Source: an uncultured Gammaproteobacteria bacterium (GTDB lineage: Bacteria; Pseudomonadota; Gammaproteobacteria; Pseudomonadales; Azotimanducaceae). Taken from it: 55,859 nt of DNA. Made by a program: the position numbers and the translations under genes. The notes under the pieces were generated by a model, which saw only the letters and a list, made by a program, of their open reading frames with translations, was not told where the DNA came from and ran no database searches. The stretch lies in the NCBI GenBank assembly GCA_913050215.1, contig CAJXBG010000013.1, positions 1-55,859 of the forward strand, read 5' to 3'. Positions 26,996 to 36,147 of this stretch are shown in pieces; within the stretch, counting starts at the first letter, position 1, and each line of letters begins with the position of its first letter.

Positions 26996-28279
26996 CTAGA
27001 TGCCGGAGCCTCTGGTGCCTGTGAACTCAGGATAAGCTTCGATACCACATTCGCTGACGTCTGAACCTTCATACTCTTCTTCGTCGCTGACACGAATGCC
27101 AATAATGAGTTTGATAACGAACCATGTCGCAAAACTGGCAGCGAATACCCAGCCAAAAATAGTCAATGCGCCCACGATTTGGCCCAAGAAGGTTGCTCCG
27201 TCGTTAGTCAGGGGAACTGCTAACAACCCCCACAATCCGACGACACCGTGAACCGAGATGGCGCCAACCGGGTCATCAATTCTTAATTTGTCCAGAGACA
27301 GAATGGAAAAGACAACAATCACGCCGCCAGCGGCACCGATTAATGTTGCTTCCAATGCACTGGGCGTCGAAGGTTCCGCCGTAATGGCGACGAGCCCGGC
27401 GAGCGCGCCGTTCAGGGTCATTGTCAGGTCGGTTTTGCCGAACTTCAGTCGTGAAATGATCAGTGCCGCGACGAGACCGCCGGCTGCCGCTGCATTGGTA
27501 TTGAGGAATACCATTGCGACAGCATTTGAGTTGCTGATATCACCTAACTTGAGTACTGAGCCGCCGTTAAATCCGAACCAGCCCATCCAGAGAATAAATG
27601 TGCCTAGTGTTGCGAGCGGCAGGTTAGCGCCTGGGATAGGCACCACTCGACCATCTTCTGTATATTTTCCTTTGCGTGCACCCAGTAGAAGAACGCCTGC
27701 TAACGCAGCAGCAGCGCCGGCCATATGTACAATGCCGGAACCGGCGAAGTCAGAAAAGCCGAAGTCATCGCCCAAACTGTAAAGCCCAAATACGGCGTTA
27801 CCACCCCATGTCCAGCTGCCCTCAAGTGGGTAAATAACGGCTGTCATGACGACAGCAAAGGCTAGAAACGGCCATAACCTCATTCGCTCAGCCACAGCGC
27901 CAGACACAATAGACATGGCGGTTGCTACAAAGACGACTTGGAAGAAGAAGTCTGATGGGCCAGCGTAAACCGAATCACCATCAAAGCCATTTTCGGCTGA
28001 GCTGGCAAGCGCATCTTTAACGAGAGTATCGCCGCCTTCAATCCCCGTTAGGAAGATTTCGCCGCCGTACATGATGCTGTAACCCACCACGAGATACATG
28101 ATGCAGGAAATCGAGAATAGCGCGACATTTTTGGTGAGTATTTCTGTCGTGTTTTTTGTTCGGACAAGTCCAGCTTCAAGCATTGCAAATCCGGCTGCCA
28201 TCCACATGACAAGCGCACCGCAAACGAGGAAGTAAAACGTATCCATAGCATACTGGAGTTGAAAAATCTGATCTTGCAT
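26996..28279 (-). CDS. amtB: ammonium transporter AmtB
   Basis: A 427-residue inner-membrane ammonium channel with 11 predicted helices. The signature GFNGGSVLKLGD is visible, as are the conserved conducting histidines (GSGIVHMAG and ISVHGVVGLWG). The N-terminal MQDQIFQLQYAMDTFYFL lacks a clear cleavable signal such as that of E. coli AmtB, but starts in helix 1. TGAGG precedes the ATG at 28279. It lies 21 bases downstream of glnK, the classical pairing in which GlnK blocks the channel under nitrogen excess. A strong terminator follows. I see no obvious sigma-54 or NtrC site upstream of glnK. Confidence 0.96.
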   Translation of the reverse strand: MQDQIFQLQYAMDTFYFLVCGALVMWMAAGFAMLEAGLVRTKNTTEILTKNVALFSISCIMYLVVGYSIMYGGEIFLTGIEGGDTLVKDALASSAENGFDGDSVYAGPSDFFFQVVFVATAMSIVSGAVAERMRLWPFLAFAVVMTAVIYPLEGSWTWGGNAVFGLYSLGDDFGFSDFAGSGIVHMAGAAAALAGVLLLGARKGKYTEDGRVVPIPGANLPLATLGTFILWMGWFGFNGGSVLKLGDISNSNAVAMVFLNTNAAAAGGLVAALIISRLKFGKTDLTMTLNGALAGLVAITAEPSTPSALEATLIGAAGGVIVVFSILSLDKLRIDDPVGAISVHGVVGLWGLLAVPLTNDGATFLGQIVGALTIFGWVFAASFATWFVIKLIIGIRVSDEEEYEGSDVSECGIEAYPEFTGTRGSGI

Positions 28280-28300
28280 GGTTGTAACCTCAGAGTCTGA

Positions 28301-28639
28301 TTAAAGTGCGTCAGGGCCGGTTTCACCGGTCCTGATACGAATGGCTTGGACCAAGTCGGTGACAAATATCTTGCCGTCACCAATTTTGTCTGTTCGCGCA
28401 GCAAGGGTAATTGCGTCGATCACTGCATCCAGCTTGTCATCGTCAATCCCTATCTCAACCTTTACCTTGGGCAGAAAATCGACCACGTATTCAGCGCCTC
28501 GATAAAGTTCTGTATGGCCTTTCTGCCGACCGAAGCCTTTGACTTCAGCGACGGTTACACCCGCAACGCCCAATTCAGATAACGCATCACGTACGCTATC
28601 CAATTTGAACGGTTTAATTATTGCTGTGACTAATTTCAT
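28301..28639 (-). CDS. glnK: nitrogen regulatory PII protein GlnK
   Basis: A 112-residue PII signal protein, exactly the family length. It begins [20 protein letters not shown]. The T-loop carries the uridylylation site Tyr51 in [12 protein letters not shown], and the B and C loops include KIGDGKIFV. It senses ATP/ADP and 2-oxoglutarate and would regulate the neighbouring AmtB and glutamine synthetase adenylylation. GGAG upstream supports the ATG at 28639 rather than one 36 bases further upstream. It forms an operon with amtB. Confidence 0.96.
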   Translation of the reverse strand: MKLVTAIIKPFKLDSVRDALSELGVAGVTVAEVKGFGRQKGHTELYRGAEYVVDFLPKVKVEIGIDDDKLDAVIDAITLAARTDKIGDGKIFVTDLVQAIRIRTGETGPDAL

Positions 28640-28747
28640 GGGTTTTACTCCAAGTGGTTTTAATGCCTTTTGCATTCGTTGTTGTCTTTTCGTGGGCGAG
28701 TTAATGCCTCACGAGGCCGGTGATATTTTTGTTAGTTTTCTGGGCTA

Positions 28748-28779
28748 CCCTACTTCAATTGAGATTGCTTGAAGCAGGG
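28748..28779 (-). terminator. hairpin after the TorF-type porin gene, possible terminator
   Basis: An 11-bp stem with one G-U pair joins 28748-28758 and 28769-28779 across a 10-base loop. It lies 14 bases past the porin stop. No U-tract follows on either strand, so termination efficiency is doubtful. Confidence 0.45.
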
Positions 28780-28793
28780 CTTATCGAGTAGAG

Positions 28794-29507
28794 CTACATC
28801 GATTTGGAGACAGTAAAATATACGCGTCCGTCACACAGATCGCTGCCGCTGCATAGTCCATCGTCGTCAGTACCGGAGTAACTCAGATCAAGACCAAAAC
28901 CTTCGAACTCAGTTGAAACGCCGATGCCATAGTCTGCGTAGTCGAGGTCTGCACCGCCGTCTTTTTCATCGATTTTAGTCGCTGCGTAGTGCAAGGCGAT
29001 CGAGAAATCACCGACGGGAATATCAACGCCGAAGTCGAAGTAGCTGCCGTTCCCTACGTCAAAGAAGTCAGGGCTGTAGTAATATGTGAAACCTGCACTC
29101 ACTGTGCCAAAATCTTTGGATACGCCAATATGAAATTCATCAGTATCGGTTTCATATCCAATCAGAGGATCGCTAGCATCGCTATCAGGATAGTTGTAGC
29201 GCAGATAACCCACATCGAGGCTGACGGGACCTGCATCACCACTCCATCCAGCATAGGTGTCCAATTCGATGCTCGAGCCTGCGAAGAAACTATCATCAAC
29301 ATTTGAGGCCCAAACACCCGCGTAGAAACCATTTTCATGGGCGTAGTCGAAGCCACCCTGAATAGCCATAGCTTCATCATTTTGCGAAATTCCGCGAAAC
29401 GAATAATCGGTCGTAATAGCGACGTTGGCACTCAGCTCAGCTTGAGCTGAAAGTGAAGTCATAAGGAGTGTTGTTCCCAAGGTGATTACTGCTGTTTTGA
29501 TCTTCAT
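28794..29507 (-). CDS. TorF-family putative porin
   Basis: A 237-residue outer-membrane protein with a clear Sec signal ending in AQA (residue 23). The mature protein begins with alternating beta-strands, ELSANVAITTDYSFRGISQN, the hallmark of the TorF/gcw_chp family. Repeated aromatic strands follow (GFYAGVWASNVDD, SLDVGYLRYNYP, SAGFTYYYSPDFF). The last residues are not the Phe usual in porins but SKSM. It has two Cys near the end (GLCSGSDLCDG) that may form a disulfide. AGGAA precedes the ATG. It lies upstream of glnK-amtB on the same strand, so it may be co-regulated with nitrogen uptake. Confidence 0.85.
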   Translation of the reverse strand: MKIKTAVITLGTTLLMTSLSAQAELSANVAITTDYSFRGISQNDEAMAIQGGFDYAHENGFYAGVWASNVDDSFFAGSSIELDTYAGWSGDAGPVSLDVGYLRYNYPDSDASDPLIGYETDTDEFHIGVSKDFGTVSAGFTYYYSPDFFDVGNGSYFDFGVDIPVGDFSIALHYAATKIDEKDGGADLDYADYGIGVSTEFEGFGLDLSYSGTDDDGLCSGSDLCDGRVYFTVSKSM

Positions 29508-29706
29508 GTAGAGTTTTCCTAGTATTGTAGGTAATTCGTGTGTTTAATTTTCTGTGTGGGTGCGCTTCACGACTAGAGTAATGCAGATTGCGTGCCAGAA
29601 ATTAATATTAATAAAAACAATGAGATAGGGAAAGTCGTACAAAGTAAGTGCAAGCTGGCGCACCGATTTGGCAGGGGAAATAGAATTAGTGCACCGTTTG
29701 AGGGCG

Positions 29707-29737
29707 AAAAAAAACCGCAGGTGATCGCCTGCGGTTT
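29707..29737 (-). terminator. rho-independent terminator of the exported methyltransferase-like gene
   Basis: A 10-bp stem AAACCGCAGG (29712-29721) with CCTGCGGTTT (29728-29737) encloses a 6-base loop. On the minus strand it ends in eight T (complement of 29707-29714). It lies about 32 bases after the stop at 29769. Confidence 0.85.
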
Positions 29738-29768
29738 AGTCTGGGTGGATGAATTTTGACGCGTTGAT

Positions 29769-30530
29769 TTAGATTTTCTTGAACTTGAGCGTCCAGCGGT
29801 CCGTGTTCCCACTCACTGATCGACGACCCACTTCATATTCGAGTTCATCGTCAGCCCGGAAGTGCAGGTCACTATAATCGACGAATTCGAAACCCGCGGC
29901 CTGAATCTCCTTTATTGCAAGCACAGGATCAAAACGTCTGCCATTTTCACCGTTCAAACCTTCCATGTGTCTTTTGGTGTGGTCGACAAGCGCATAGATA
30001 CCGCCACTTTTAAGTGATTTATGCGCCGCTTGATTCATCGCCTCACGACCCGCTTTATCAAAGTTGTGATAGTTTCTGAATGTGAAAACGATGTCTTGGT
30101 TTGTTAAACCCAGCGGTGTGCTTTCAAGCGTGTAAAAACGCGCGCCCTCTGGGCGATACATTTTTGTCTTTGGCGCAGCAACTTTAACGTCTTCAAATCC
30201 TGGTTGTGTCAGCAAATTCTTTTCCATCCAACGGGTGCCGAAAGCAACATGAAGCTGTCCATTCTCAGCTAAGATGGGCGCGAGTAATTTGGTGTACCAG
30301 CCACCACCGGGAATAAGTTCGACCACTTTCATGTCGTCCTCAAGGCCAAAGAAGGCGAGTGTTTCTCTGGGTTTACGATTTTTGTCTCGTTTCGTATCCG
30401 ACTCCCCGCGAATCTCAGCTTTCATTGCTATTTCCAGCTTGTCGGCGATGTCTCCCGCTTGAGCAGTCATGCCCAATGTGGCGATGACAATGCCCTGTAT
30501 CAAGCTGATTATTGGCTTCCGGTATTTCAT
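29769..30530 (-). CDS. exported methyltransferase-like protein (COG4798-type)
   Basis: A 253-residue protein that combines a Sec signal (MKYRKPIISLIQGIVIATLG then MTAQAGD) with a methyltransferase-like fold. The glycine-rich loop VVELIPGGGWYTKLLAPIL takes the place of motif I, TFRNYHNFDKAG follows the fourth strand, and KSLKSGGIYALVDH is the usual LkpGG motif. This matches a predicted methyltransferase family often found exported in proteobacteria. Since SAM is not expected in the periplasm, the reaction is unclear. I chose the ATG at 30530 rather than 30587 because it starts the signal peptide cleanly. A strong terminator follows. Confidence 0.8.
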   Translation of the reverse strand: MKYRKPIISLIQGIVIATLGMTAQAGDIADKLEIAMKAEIRGESDTKRDKNRKPRETLAFFGLEDDMKVVELIPGGGWYTKLLAPILAENGQLHVAFGTRWMEKNLLTQPGFEDVKVAAPKTKMYRPEGARFYTLESTPLGLTNQDIVFTFRNYHNFDKAGREAMNQAAHKSLKSGGIYALVDHTKRHMEGLNGENGRRFDPVLAIKEIQAAGFEFVDYSDLHFRADDELEYEVGRRSVSGNTDRWTLKFKKI

Positions 30531-30589
30531 ATTCGTGCATCTCTGATAGTTATGGTCGATCGAGTGTAACGTAAACGCTAGTTTCACTG

Positions 30590-30595
30590 TATAGT
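30590..30595 (+). promoter_or_regulatory. possible -10 element of rlmKL within a small dyad
   Basis: TATAGT at 30590-30595 lies about 34 bases before the rlmKL start and overlaps a dyad TCACT-GTAT-AGTGA (30584-30597). The -35 region is poor (TAACGT 17 bases upstream), so this is a weak call. Confidence 0.3.
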
Positions 30596-30629
30596 GACAG
30601 CGCGAAAATTTCTGAACTAGGCATCACTC

Positions 30630-32813
30630 ATGAGCGCGATCAATACCTACTTTGCAACCGCCGCCAAAGGACTGGAAACGCTGTTGGCTGAAGAGCTTGT
30701 CGCGATGGGTATGACTGAGGTTAAGGAGGCCCGTGCCGGTGTTTATTTTTCCGGTGGGATTGAAAATGCCTACCGCGCCTGTCTATGGTCACGGGTTGCC
30801 AATCGAATACTTTTGCCGCTGGGGCGTTATCCGGCAGCAACACCGGAAGCACTCTATGATGGCGTAAGTAAAATTGACTGGTGCCAACACTTGTCTGCGC
30901 TAGACTCCTTTGCCGTCGATGCCAGCGTGAGTAACTCTGCCATTACCCATAGTCAATATGCTGCGCTGAAAACAAAAGATGCGATTGTTGATCAGTTTCG
31001 TGCTGCGACGGGAGAGAGACCATCGGTTGAAACCGATAAGCCGAATATTCAGGTTAACGTTTATATTAACAACGACGAGGTCCAGATATATCTTGACCTT
31101 TCTGGCGAGAGTCTTCACCTGCGGGGCTACCGTACTCGGGGTTCCGCTGCCCCACTAAAGGAAAATCTTGCTGCGGCCATACTCTATCGAGCTAAGTGGC
31201 TAGATACTTTTAACGCGGGTGGCGCATTAGTGGATTTTATGTGTGGCTCTGGAACCCTGCCAATAGAAGCTGCAATGATGGCTTGCGATATTGCGCCGGG
31301 TATCAATCGAACTTACTACGGATTTCTTGGGTGGAAGCAGCACCATGCGGCGATTTGGCAAAGGTTATTAAGCGAAGCCGCCGAGCGTCGACGAAAGGGG
31401 CTTGAACATCCCCCCATGATACTTGGCTATGACCATCATAAGGCAACGCTTGGGCGTGCTAACCAGCATATTCGGCAGGCGGGACTGACCGATGTTGTGT
31501 CGATTACACACCAGGATCTTTTCTCTTTTAAGGCGGAAGTGCCGGAAGCAGGGCTCGTTGTTTTAAATCCGCCTTATGGTAAACGTCTTGGTCAAGATGA
31601 AGATCTTGATCGGTTGTACGGTGAAATTGGACAGTTACTCAAGACCAAGTTTAAAGGGTGGAATGCTTCAGTATTCACTGACGACAAATCGAGGGGGAAA
31701 GTTGTGGGGGTCAGAGCTCACAAGATTCATTCCCTCTTCAACGGTGCGCTTCCTTGTAAGCTGTTGCATTTTAAGATCGAAGAGAAAGAGTTTTTCCATG
31801 ACTATCGATTGCCACGCCTGATCCCGATGGATGAGCTCTCTGAGCAGTCGAATGGTTTCAGAAACCGTCTTGTTAAAAATTTCAAACAAATCAATCGTTG
31901 GCGAAAAAAAGAAAACGTGGATTGTTACCGGTTGTATGACGCTGACTTACCAGACTATTCCGTCGCTATTGATGTTTATGATGGTGAGAAACGTTGGGTC
32001 CATGTGCAGGAATATGAAGCACCAAAGACTATCGAGGAAGCCAAAGCAAAGCTGAGGATCAGGGAAATTATTTCCATTATTCCAGCTGTATTGGATGTCA
32101 GCACAGATGAAATATTTCTGAAAGCTCGCCGTCGCCAAAAAGGCAGAGATCAATATGAGAAGCTCGGAGAGCTAAAACATTTCCATAAGGTCAAGGAAGG
32201 GCAGGGACAGTTCTGGGTTAATTTTGAAGACTACCTCGATACGGGACTTTTTCTCGATCATCGTCCAATCCGTCTCAGGATTGCGGAACAAAGTCGGGGA
32301 AAGTCTGTCCTCAATTTGTTTGCTTATACAGGGTCGATTACCGTTCACGCGGCACTGGGCGGTGCGAAACGCACGGTCACTGTTGACATGTCCCGAACTT
32401 ATCTTGATTGGGCAGAGCGGAATATGTTGTTGAACAATTTGCTCGAAGGAAACAATGTTAACCGCCATGCCTTTGTTCAGGCTGACTGCATCAAGTGGCT
32501 GAACCAGTCTGGAAATTCAGAAACGTTTGATATTGTGTTTGTCGACCCACCAAGTTTTTCTAATTCAAAGAGAATGACAGATGTGTTTGATGTGCAGAGA
32601 GATCACGTTAGTATGTTGCGGCAGTCCATGAGGTATTTAGCGAAGGATGGTGTGCTTTATTTCTCTAACAATCTTCGCGGATTTAAACTCGATGACTGTC
32701 TGCAAGATGAGTTTGTGGTGAGCGATATGACAGCTGAGTCTATCCCCTTTGATTTTCAACAGCGAAAACATATCCATCGTTGCTGGACGTTGCGTCATGC
32801 CAGCGCATCTTGA
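30630..32813 (+). CDS. rlmL: bifunctional 23S rRNA methyltransferase RlmKL
   Basis: A 727-residue fusion of two methyltransferases. The N-terminal part has a THUMP domain and the RlmL catalytic motif NPPYGKRLG (m2G2445). The C-terminal part is RlmK (m7G2069) with SVLNLFAYTGSITVHAALGG and DPPSFSNSKRM. The E. coli protein (702) has the same layout. The ATG at 30630 (MSAINTYFATAAKGLETLL) matches the family start. The gene is divergent from the exported methyltransferase-like protein across a 99-base gap. Confidence 0.95.
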   Translation: MSAINTYFATAAKGLETLLAEELVAMGMTEVKEARAGVYFSGGIENAYRACLWSRVANRILLPLGRYPAATPEALYDGVSKIDWCQHLSALDSFAVDASVSNSAITHSQYAALKTKDAIVDQFRAATGERPSVETDKPNIQVNVYINNDEVQIYLDLSGESLHLRGYRTRGSAAPLKENLAAAILYRAKWLDTFNAGGALVDFMCGSGTLPIEAAMMACDIAPGINRTYYGFLGWKQHHAAIWQRLLSEAAERRRKGLEHPPMILGYDHHKATLGRANQHIRQAGLTDVVSITHQDLFSFKAEVPEAGLVVLNPPYGKRLGQDEDLDRLYGEIGQLLKTKFKGWNASVFTDDKSRGKVVGVRAHKIHSLFNGALPCKLLHFKIEEKEFFHDYRLPRLIPMDELSEQSNGFRNRLVKNFKQINRWRKKENVDCYRLYDADLPDYSVAIDVYDGEKRWVHVQEYEAPKTIEEAKAKLRIREIISIIPAVLDVSTDEIFLKARRRQKGRDQYEKLGELKHFHKVKEGQGQFWVNFEDYLDTGLFLDHRPIRLRIAEQSRGKSVLNLFAYTGSITVHAALGGAKRTVTVDMSRTYLDWAERNMLLNNLLEGNNVNRHAFVQADCIKWLNQSGNSETFDIVFVDPPSFSNSKRMTDVFDVQRDHVSMLRQSMRYLAKDGVLYFSNNLRGFKLDDCLQDEFVVSDMTAESIPFDFQQRKHIHRCWTLRHASAS

Positions 32814-33023
32814 GAATAACTACGGGTAGTTGACATCTCCGGGTAAATCGTTAGATTGGGGCATCTTTTCGAGGGTCGTACAGCAAGCATGAAGAAGACA
32901 ATGAATCTCTTCCCCGGTTGCGCCTATGTATCGAAATTAATGAACTATTGTTTGCCTGATGTTACTAAGACTAACACTGTTTTTACTTATCCATACTTTT
33001 ACCAATAATAAATGGAGAACCAC

Positions 33024-34364
33024 ATGAAGTGGGCTTTTTCTGTACTGGTGATATTGCTGTCACTTTTTCTGAATGCATGCGGCGGCGACGATGATTTTAA
33101 CCGTCGCTTCGTGGATCCATCACAAGTCAGATTTGTAAATTTAGTGCCTAACGCTCCCACACTAAGCTATGATCTGAACGGTACACTGTTCGCTACAGTT
33201 TCCTATGCCCAATCAAGTGGATTGCGCACTGTGAGCCCAGGCAGTTTTGAAGCGGTGGTTTCACACTTTGATGCAGCAGGTACAACCGAAGTTATCATTG
33301 ATACTAACGAATCGCTCGGCACCGAGACCAACAGGGACTATTCTGTCCTGGTCACAGGCAGTCTTGCCGCACCAACCCTTTCTATTATTGATGTTGAGGA
33401 AGCGGGTGAGATCGCAGCCGGATCTTCTGAAATCCATTTTTTTAATGGCTCAACCCTGACTTCTGGGTTAGATATCTATTTGTCTGGGGATCTTACCAGC
33501 GCTTCGATTAATGGGCTCACACCCACATCGTTGGCAGTTAATGCATCTTCCTCTATCTCGACCGTTGACAGCGGGGAGCGGCGAATACTGGTAACAGCCA
33601 GTGGCGATGATAGTGTTATTTATGATGGTGGAGTCGTCGAGTTGGAAGCTGAAGTTCGAACTCTGCTCGCTGTAGCCGATAGTTTTGGTGTTGGCGGGGG
33701 TGTCCGGATGATTCGCATTAACGCGACGAGCGCTTCAGGATTTATTGATGAGCGCCTTCCGACGAGCTTTCGTGTCGCGAATATGGTGGCCGATATCGCT
33801 GCGGTAGATATTAATCTAGATGAAGCACCGGCATTTGCGAATCTTGCCTTTGGCACCGTTTCAGCCTTTGAAGAGCTTGACACCAACGAACATCTCTTCG
33901 CAGCAACGCTTGTCAGCCAACCCGCAGCGGTCTTGCAGGAAGAGCAACGGCGACTGATCGCAGGTGAAAGTCGGACGCTCGTTCTGGCCGGTACTGCTGC
34001 AACCGGCGATGTTCAGGGGAGGTTTCTGACGGATACGCGTAGACCGGTAGATACCGGCGCGCAGTTGAGGATAATCAATGCTGCAGCTGACGCTGGGAAT
34101 CTTGATATTTACGTGGCTAACCCGGACGCGCTGGTGACAAGCACAACACCCGTGCTGTCAGATTTTACACTTTTGACTAATGGCTCACTTTTCCTGGAAG
34201 GAGGTGAATATGATGTATCTTTCACTGAACCGAACGAATCTACAGTGCTGGTGGGTCCTGATCGAATTACGCTGACCAACGGCGGAATCTATTCTTTGTT
34301 TCTCGTTGATGCGGAGGGGGGTGGTGTTCCCGGAGGTATTATTCTCGTTGACGACACGCCCTGA
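33024..34364 (+). CDS. DUF4397-type lipoprotein A
   Basis: A 446-residue predicted outer-membrane lipoprotein: MKWAFSVLVILLSLFLNACGG has a lipobox LNAC. Two repeats of a beta-sandwich domain follow, each opening with a motif such as VRFVNLVPNAPTLSYDLNG and closing with LAAPTLSIID or similar. DUF4397 proteins are beta-rich surface proteins of unknown role. I chose the ATG at 33024 because GGAG lies just before it; a start at 33012 adds four residues. Two paralogues lie just beyond, on the other strand. Family assignment is by pattern (NLVPNAP, DIYL and GxY elements), not search. Confidence 0.75.
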   Translation: MKWAFSVLVILLSLFLNACGGDDDFNRRFVDPSQVRFVNLVPNAPTLSYDLNGTLFATVSYAQSSGLRTVSPGSFEAVVSHFDAAGTTEVIIDTNESLGTETNRDYSVLVTGSLAAPTLSIIDVEEAGEIAAGSSEIHFFNGSTLTSGLDIYLSGDLTSASINGLTPTSLAVNASSSISTVDSGERRILVTASGDDSVIYDGGVVELEAEVRTLLAVADSFGVGGGVRMIRINATSASGFIDERLPTSFRVANMVADIAAVDINLDEAPAFANLAFGTVSAFEELDTNEHLFAATLVSQPAAVLQEEQRRLIAGESRTLVLAGTAATGDVQGRFLTDTRRPVDTGAQLRIINAAADAGNLDIYVANPDALVTSTTPVLSDFTLLTNGSLFLEGGEYDVSFTEPNESTVLVGPDRITLTNGGIYSLFLVDAEGGGVPGGIILVDDTP

Positions 34365-34658
34365 TTCACCGCAAATGTAAAGTATGAGTGATGTCGAAGA
34401 ATGCTTCTTTGATACCCAAGAACACAGGGGTTCTATCGAAAGCTCGTCTAAAAAAGCCTGAACGAAGACCCGTAGGGTAGCAAGCCCAACGGTTCAGTGA
34501 TGTCCAATGCAGCGGCGTGATCAGTGTTTCGATCGCGCAGTGCCAGCAACACGGTGGTCGCTAAAGAAAAAGATCAATGGTGCTAGATTATCAATGGTGC
34601 GAGTTGATCAATGTTACTAGGTGATTAGTGACGGACTGAAACGGTTTGTCTAATGCTG
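34365..34658. other. 294-base convergent intergenic region with 17-base direct repeats
   Basis: No gene is visible between the two convergent DUF4397 lipoprotein genes. Three imperfect copies of a 17-base unit start at 34573, 34590 and 34607, each opening ATCAATG. A decayed fourth copy may follow at 34624. A possible hairpin CTGAAC...GTTCAG occurs near 34459-34497. There is no clear terminator for either gene. Confidence 0.55.
34573..34623. repeat. three imperfect 17-base tandem repeats
   Basis: Units start at 34573, 34590 and 34607: ATCAATGGTGCTAG, ATCAATGGTGCGAG, ATCAATGTTACTAG, each followed by three variable bases. The period of 17 differs from a helical turn multiple of 10.5. Confidence 0.7.
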
Positions 34659-36068
34659 TTAATTTGCGTCTTCCAGAACCACAAGTTCAGTCGTTGATCC
34701 CGCGCTTATCGTGTCTTCTACCAATATGAACGAGTAATTAATGCCGCCTGTTAGGGTGGTGCGCTCGGGCCCGTATAACACGCTGCTATTCAGCGCTGAA
34801 GTGATCACGAGGTCGACGGTGGCTGGCCGAGCTGTAAACGTGCTAAACGAATTGGTTGCAGCGCCTGCAATCTGCGGCGTGCTATCGGCAACTACCTGTC
34901 CTGGGTCCAAAAAATAAACGTTGGCTGAATTGTTGACCAGCGCAGTGTTGACGAAGTTTATGGTGACGCGTTGATCAATGGGACGCGCGTCATTGATAAA
35001 CAAAACTGAAGAAAGAGAATCGTCGGTATCACTGCCGAAGACGACTAATGTATTAAATGTGCCTGAGGCGACGGTCAGATCTTGCTCGAACAGGAATTGA
35101 TCCTTAACGCCCGGCAGAGTGACGTTCAGATTATTTATGCCGGTATCAATATCCGTGTAAGAACCAACTTCCAGTCGATTAAGGTCCGCAGTATATGGTG
35201 CATCGGTCGTACTGCCGAAATAGAGGTCTACTGCTGGCAGGTCACTGGTCAGGTTGATTGCTCTGAGCTGGCTGGGTAGCCCACTGTTAGAGAAGCTTGT
35301 TGAACCAAATGCGTTGACGCCTATGCCGTTCACATTGGGCACAGTCGTGCCCGGAAGGTCAGGCCCAAAATATTCAGCAAGGGCAAATAGGGTGCGTGAG
35401 CGATCGCTAAGGATAAACACACCGGAATCAAAAAGTACTTCGGTAGCATTATTGGACGTTACTCTCAGTCGGTAACTGGTCAGTCTATCGATGGTCAATA
35501 CTTCAGATACCCCGCCGGCGATCAGATTGGTTATTGGCGTGGCACTTGAGAGGTCCTCTGTAGGGCTTGTAAGGTAGACATCCAGTGAGGTTGGATCAAC
35601 AACGCCGGAAGTGAACCAGACCTCAACCGTTCCCGATTCAATTGGGCTTTCGTCGTACTGGGGTTCTAGAAACGTTCTAAATTCCAGATTAGGTGCGGCG
35701 AGCGTGCCTGTAAAAATGTATACCAGCTGATCCGGGTCGGTAAGCCTGATTGACTCGTTTTCGATGATAGTGATCTGGTCACCATCAGCATCAAAGTAAC
35801 TGACATTTAAGTCATAGTCGTCGATGAGCAGTTCTCTCTGGACGGTTGATGTGCCAAATTCAACAACGTCGCTGAACGCCGTATTGGCATCGTCGTCGAC
35901 AAAGGCTACTAACAATTCCGGGCTGTCTGGAATAAGGTTGACAAATTGTAGTTCAGCGACCTGAGGGCGGATAGAGAGTTCCTCGGGTACAAAACCTTCA
36001 TCTGTGCCGCAGGCGGCTAACAATATGAATGCGCTGGCTAAGAGGTATCTATGCAGTTGTTTTGTCAT
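34659..36068 (-). CDS. DUF4397-type lipoprotein B
   Basis: A 469-residue predicted lipoprotein with signal and lipobox in LLASAFILLAACGTDEG. The mature region starts after an acidic stretch with ELQFVNLIPDSPELLVAF, the same pattern as its neighbours, and further repeats include LRAINLTSDLPAVDLYFG and VNFVNTALVNNSANVYFLD. At least four such beta-domain starts can be counted. The ATG at 36068 is preferred to 36197 because the lipobox follows directly. It is 79 bases downstream of lipoprotein C on the same strand and convergent with lipoprotein A. Function unknown; probably a surface or adhesion protein, which is inference. Confidence 0.78.
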   Translation of the reverse strand: MTKQLHRYLLASAFILLAACGTDEGFVPEELSIRPQVAELQFVNLIPDSPELLVAFVDDDANTAFSDVVEFGTSTVQRELLIDDYDLNVSYFDADGDQITIIENESIRLTDPDQLVYIFTGTLAAPNLEFRTFLEPQYDESPIESGTVEVWFTSGVVDPTSLDVYLTSPTEDLSSATPITNLIAGGVSEVLTIDRLTSYRLRVTSNNATEVLFDSGVFILSDRSRTLFALAEYFGPDLPGTTVPNVNGIGVNAFGSTSFSNSGLPSQLRAINLTSDLPAVDLYFGSTTDAPYTADLNRLEVGSYTDIDTGINNLNVTLPGVKDQFLFEQDLTVASGTFNTLVVFGSDTDDSLSSVLFINDARPIDQRVTINFVNTALVNNSANVYFLDPGQVVADSTPQIAGAATNSFSTFTARPATVDLVITSALNSSVLYGPERTTLTGGINYSFILVEDTISAGSTTELVVLEDAN

Positions 36069-36147
36069 AGCTGATGCTTGAATTCCAGTAAGATAATTGA
36101 CGTAAGCAGCGCCTTTCGGCTCAACTAATTCAGTTTTAGAGCGCGAC

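Noticed and set aside
28640-28793. Sigma-54/NtrC promoter upstream of glnK
   Set aside because: I found no GG-N10-GC element with suitable flanks and no GCAC...GTGC site, so I do not call it.
30588-30601. LexA-like box upstream of rlmKL (CTGT...ACAG)
   Set aside because: The spacer is 6 bases rather than the 8 of the classical LexA site.
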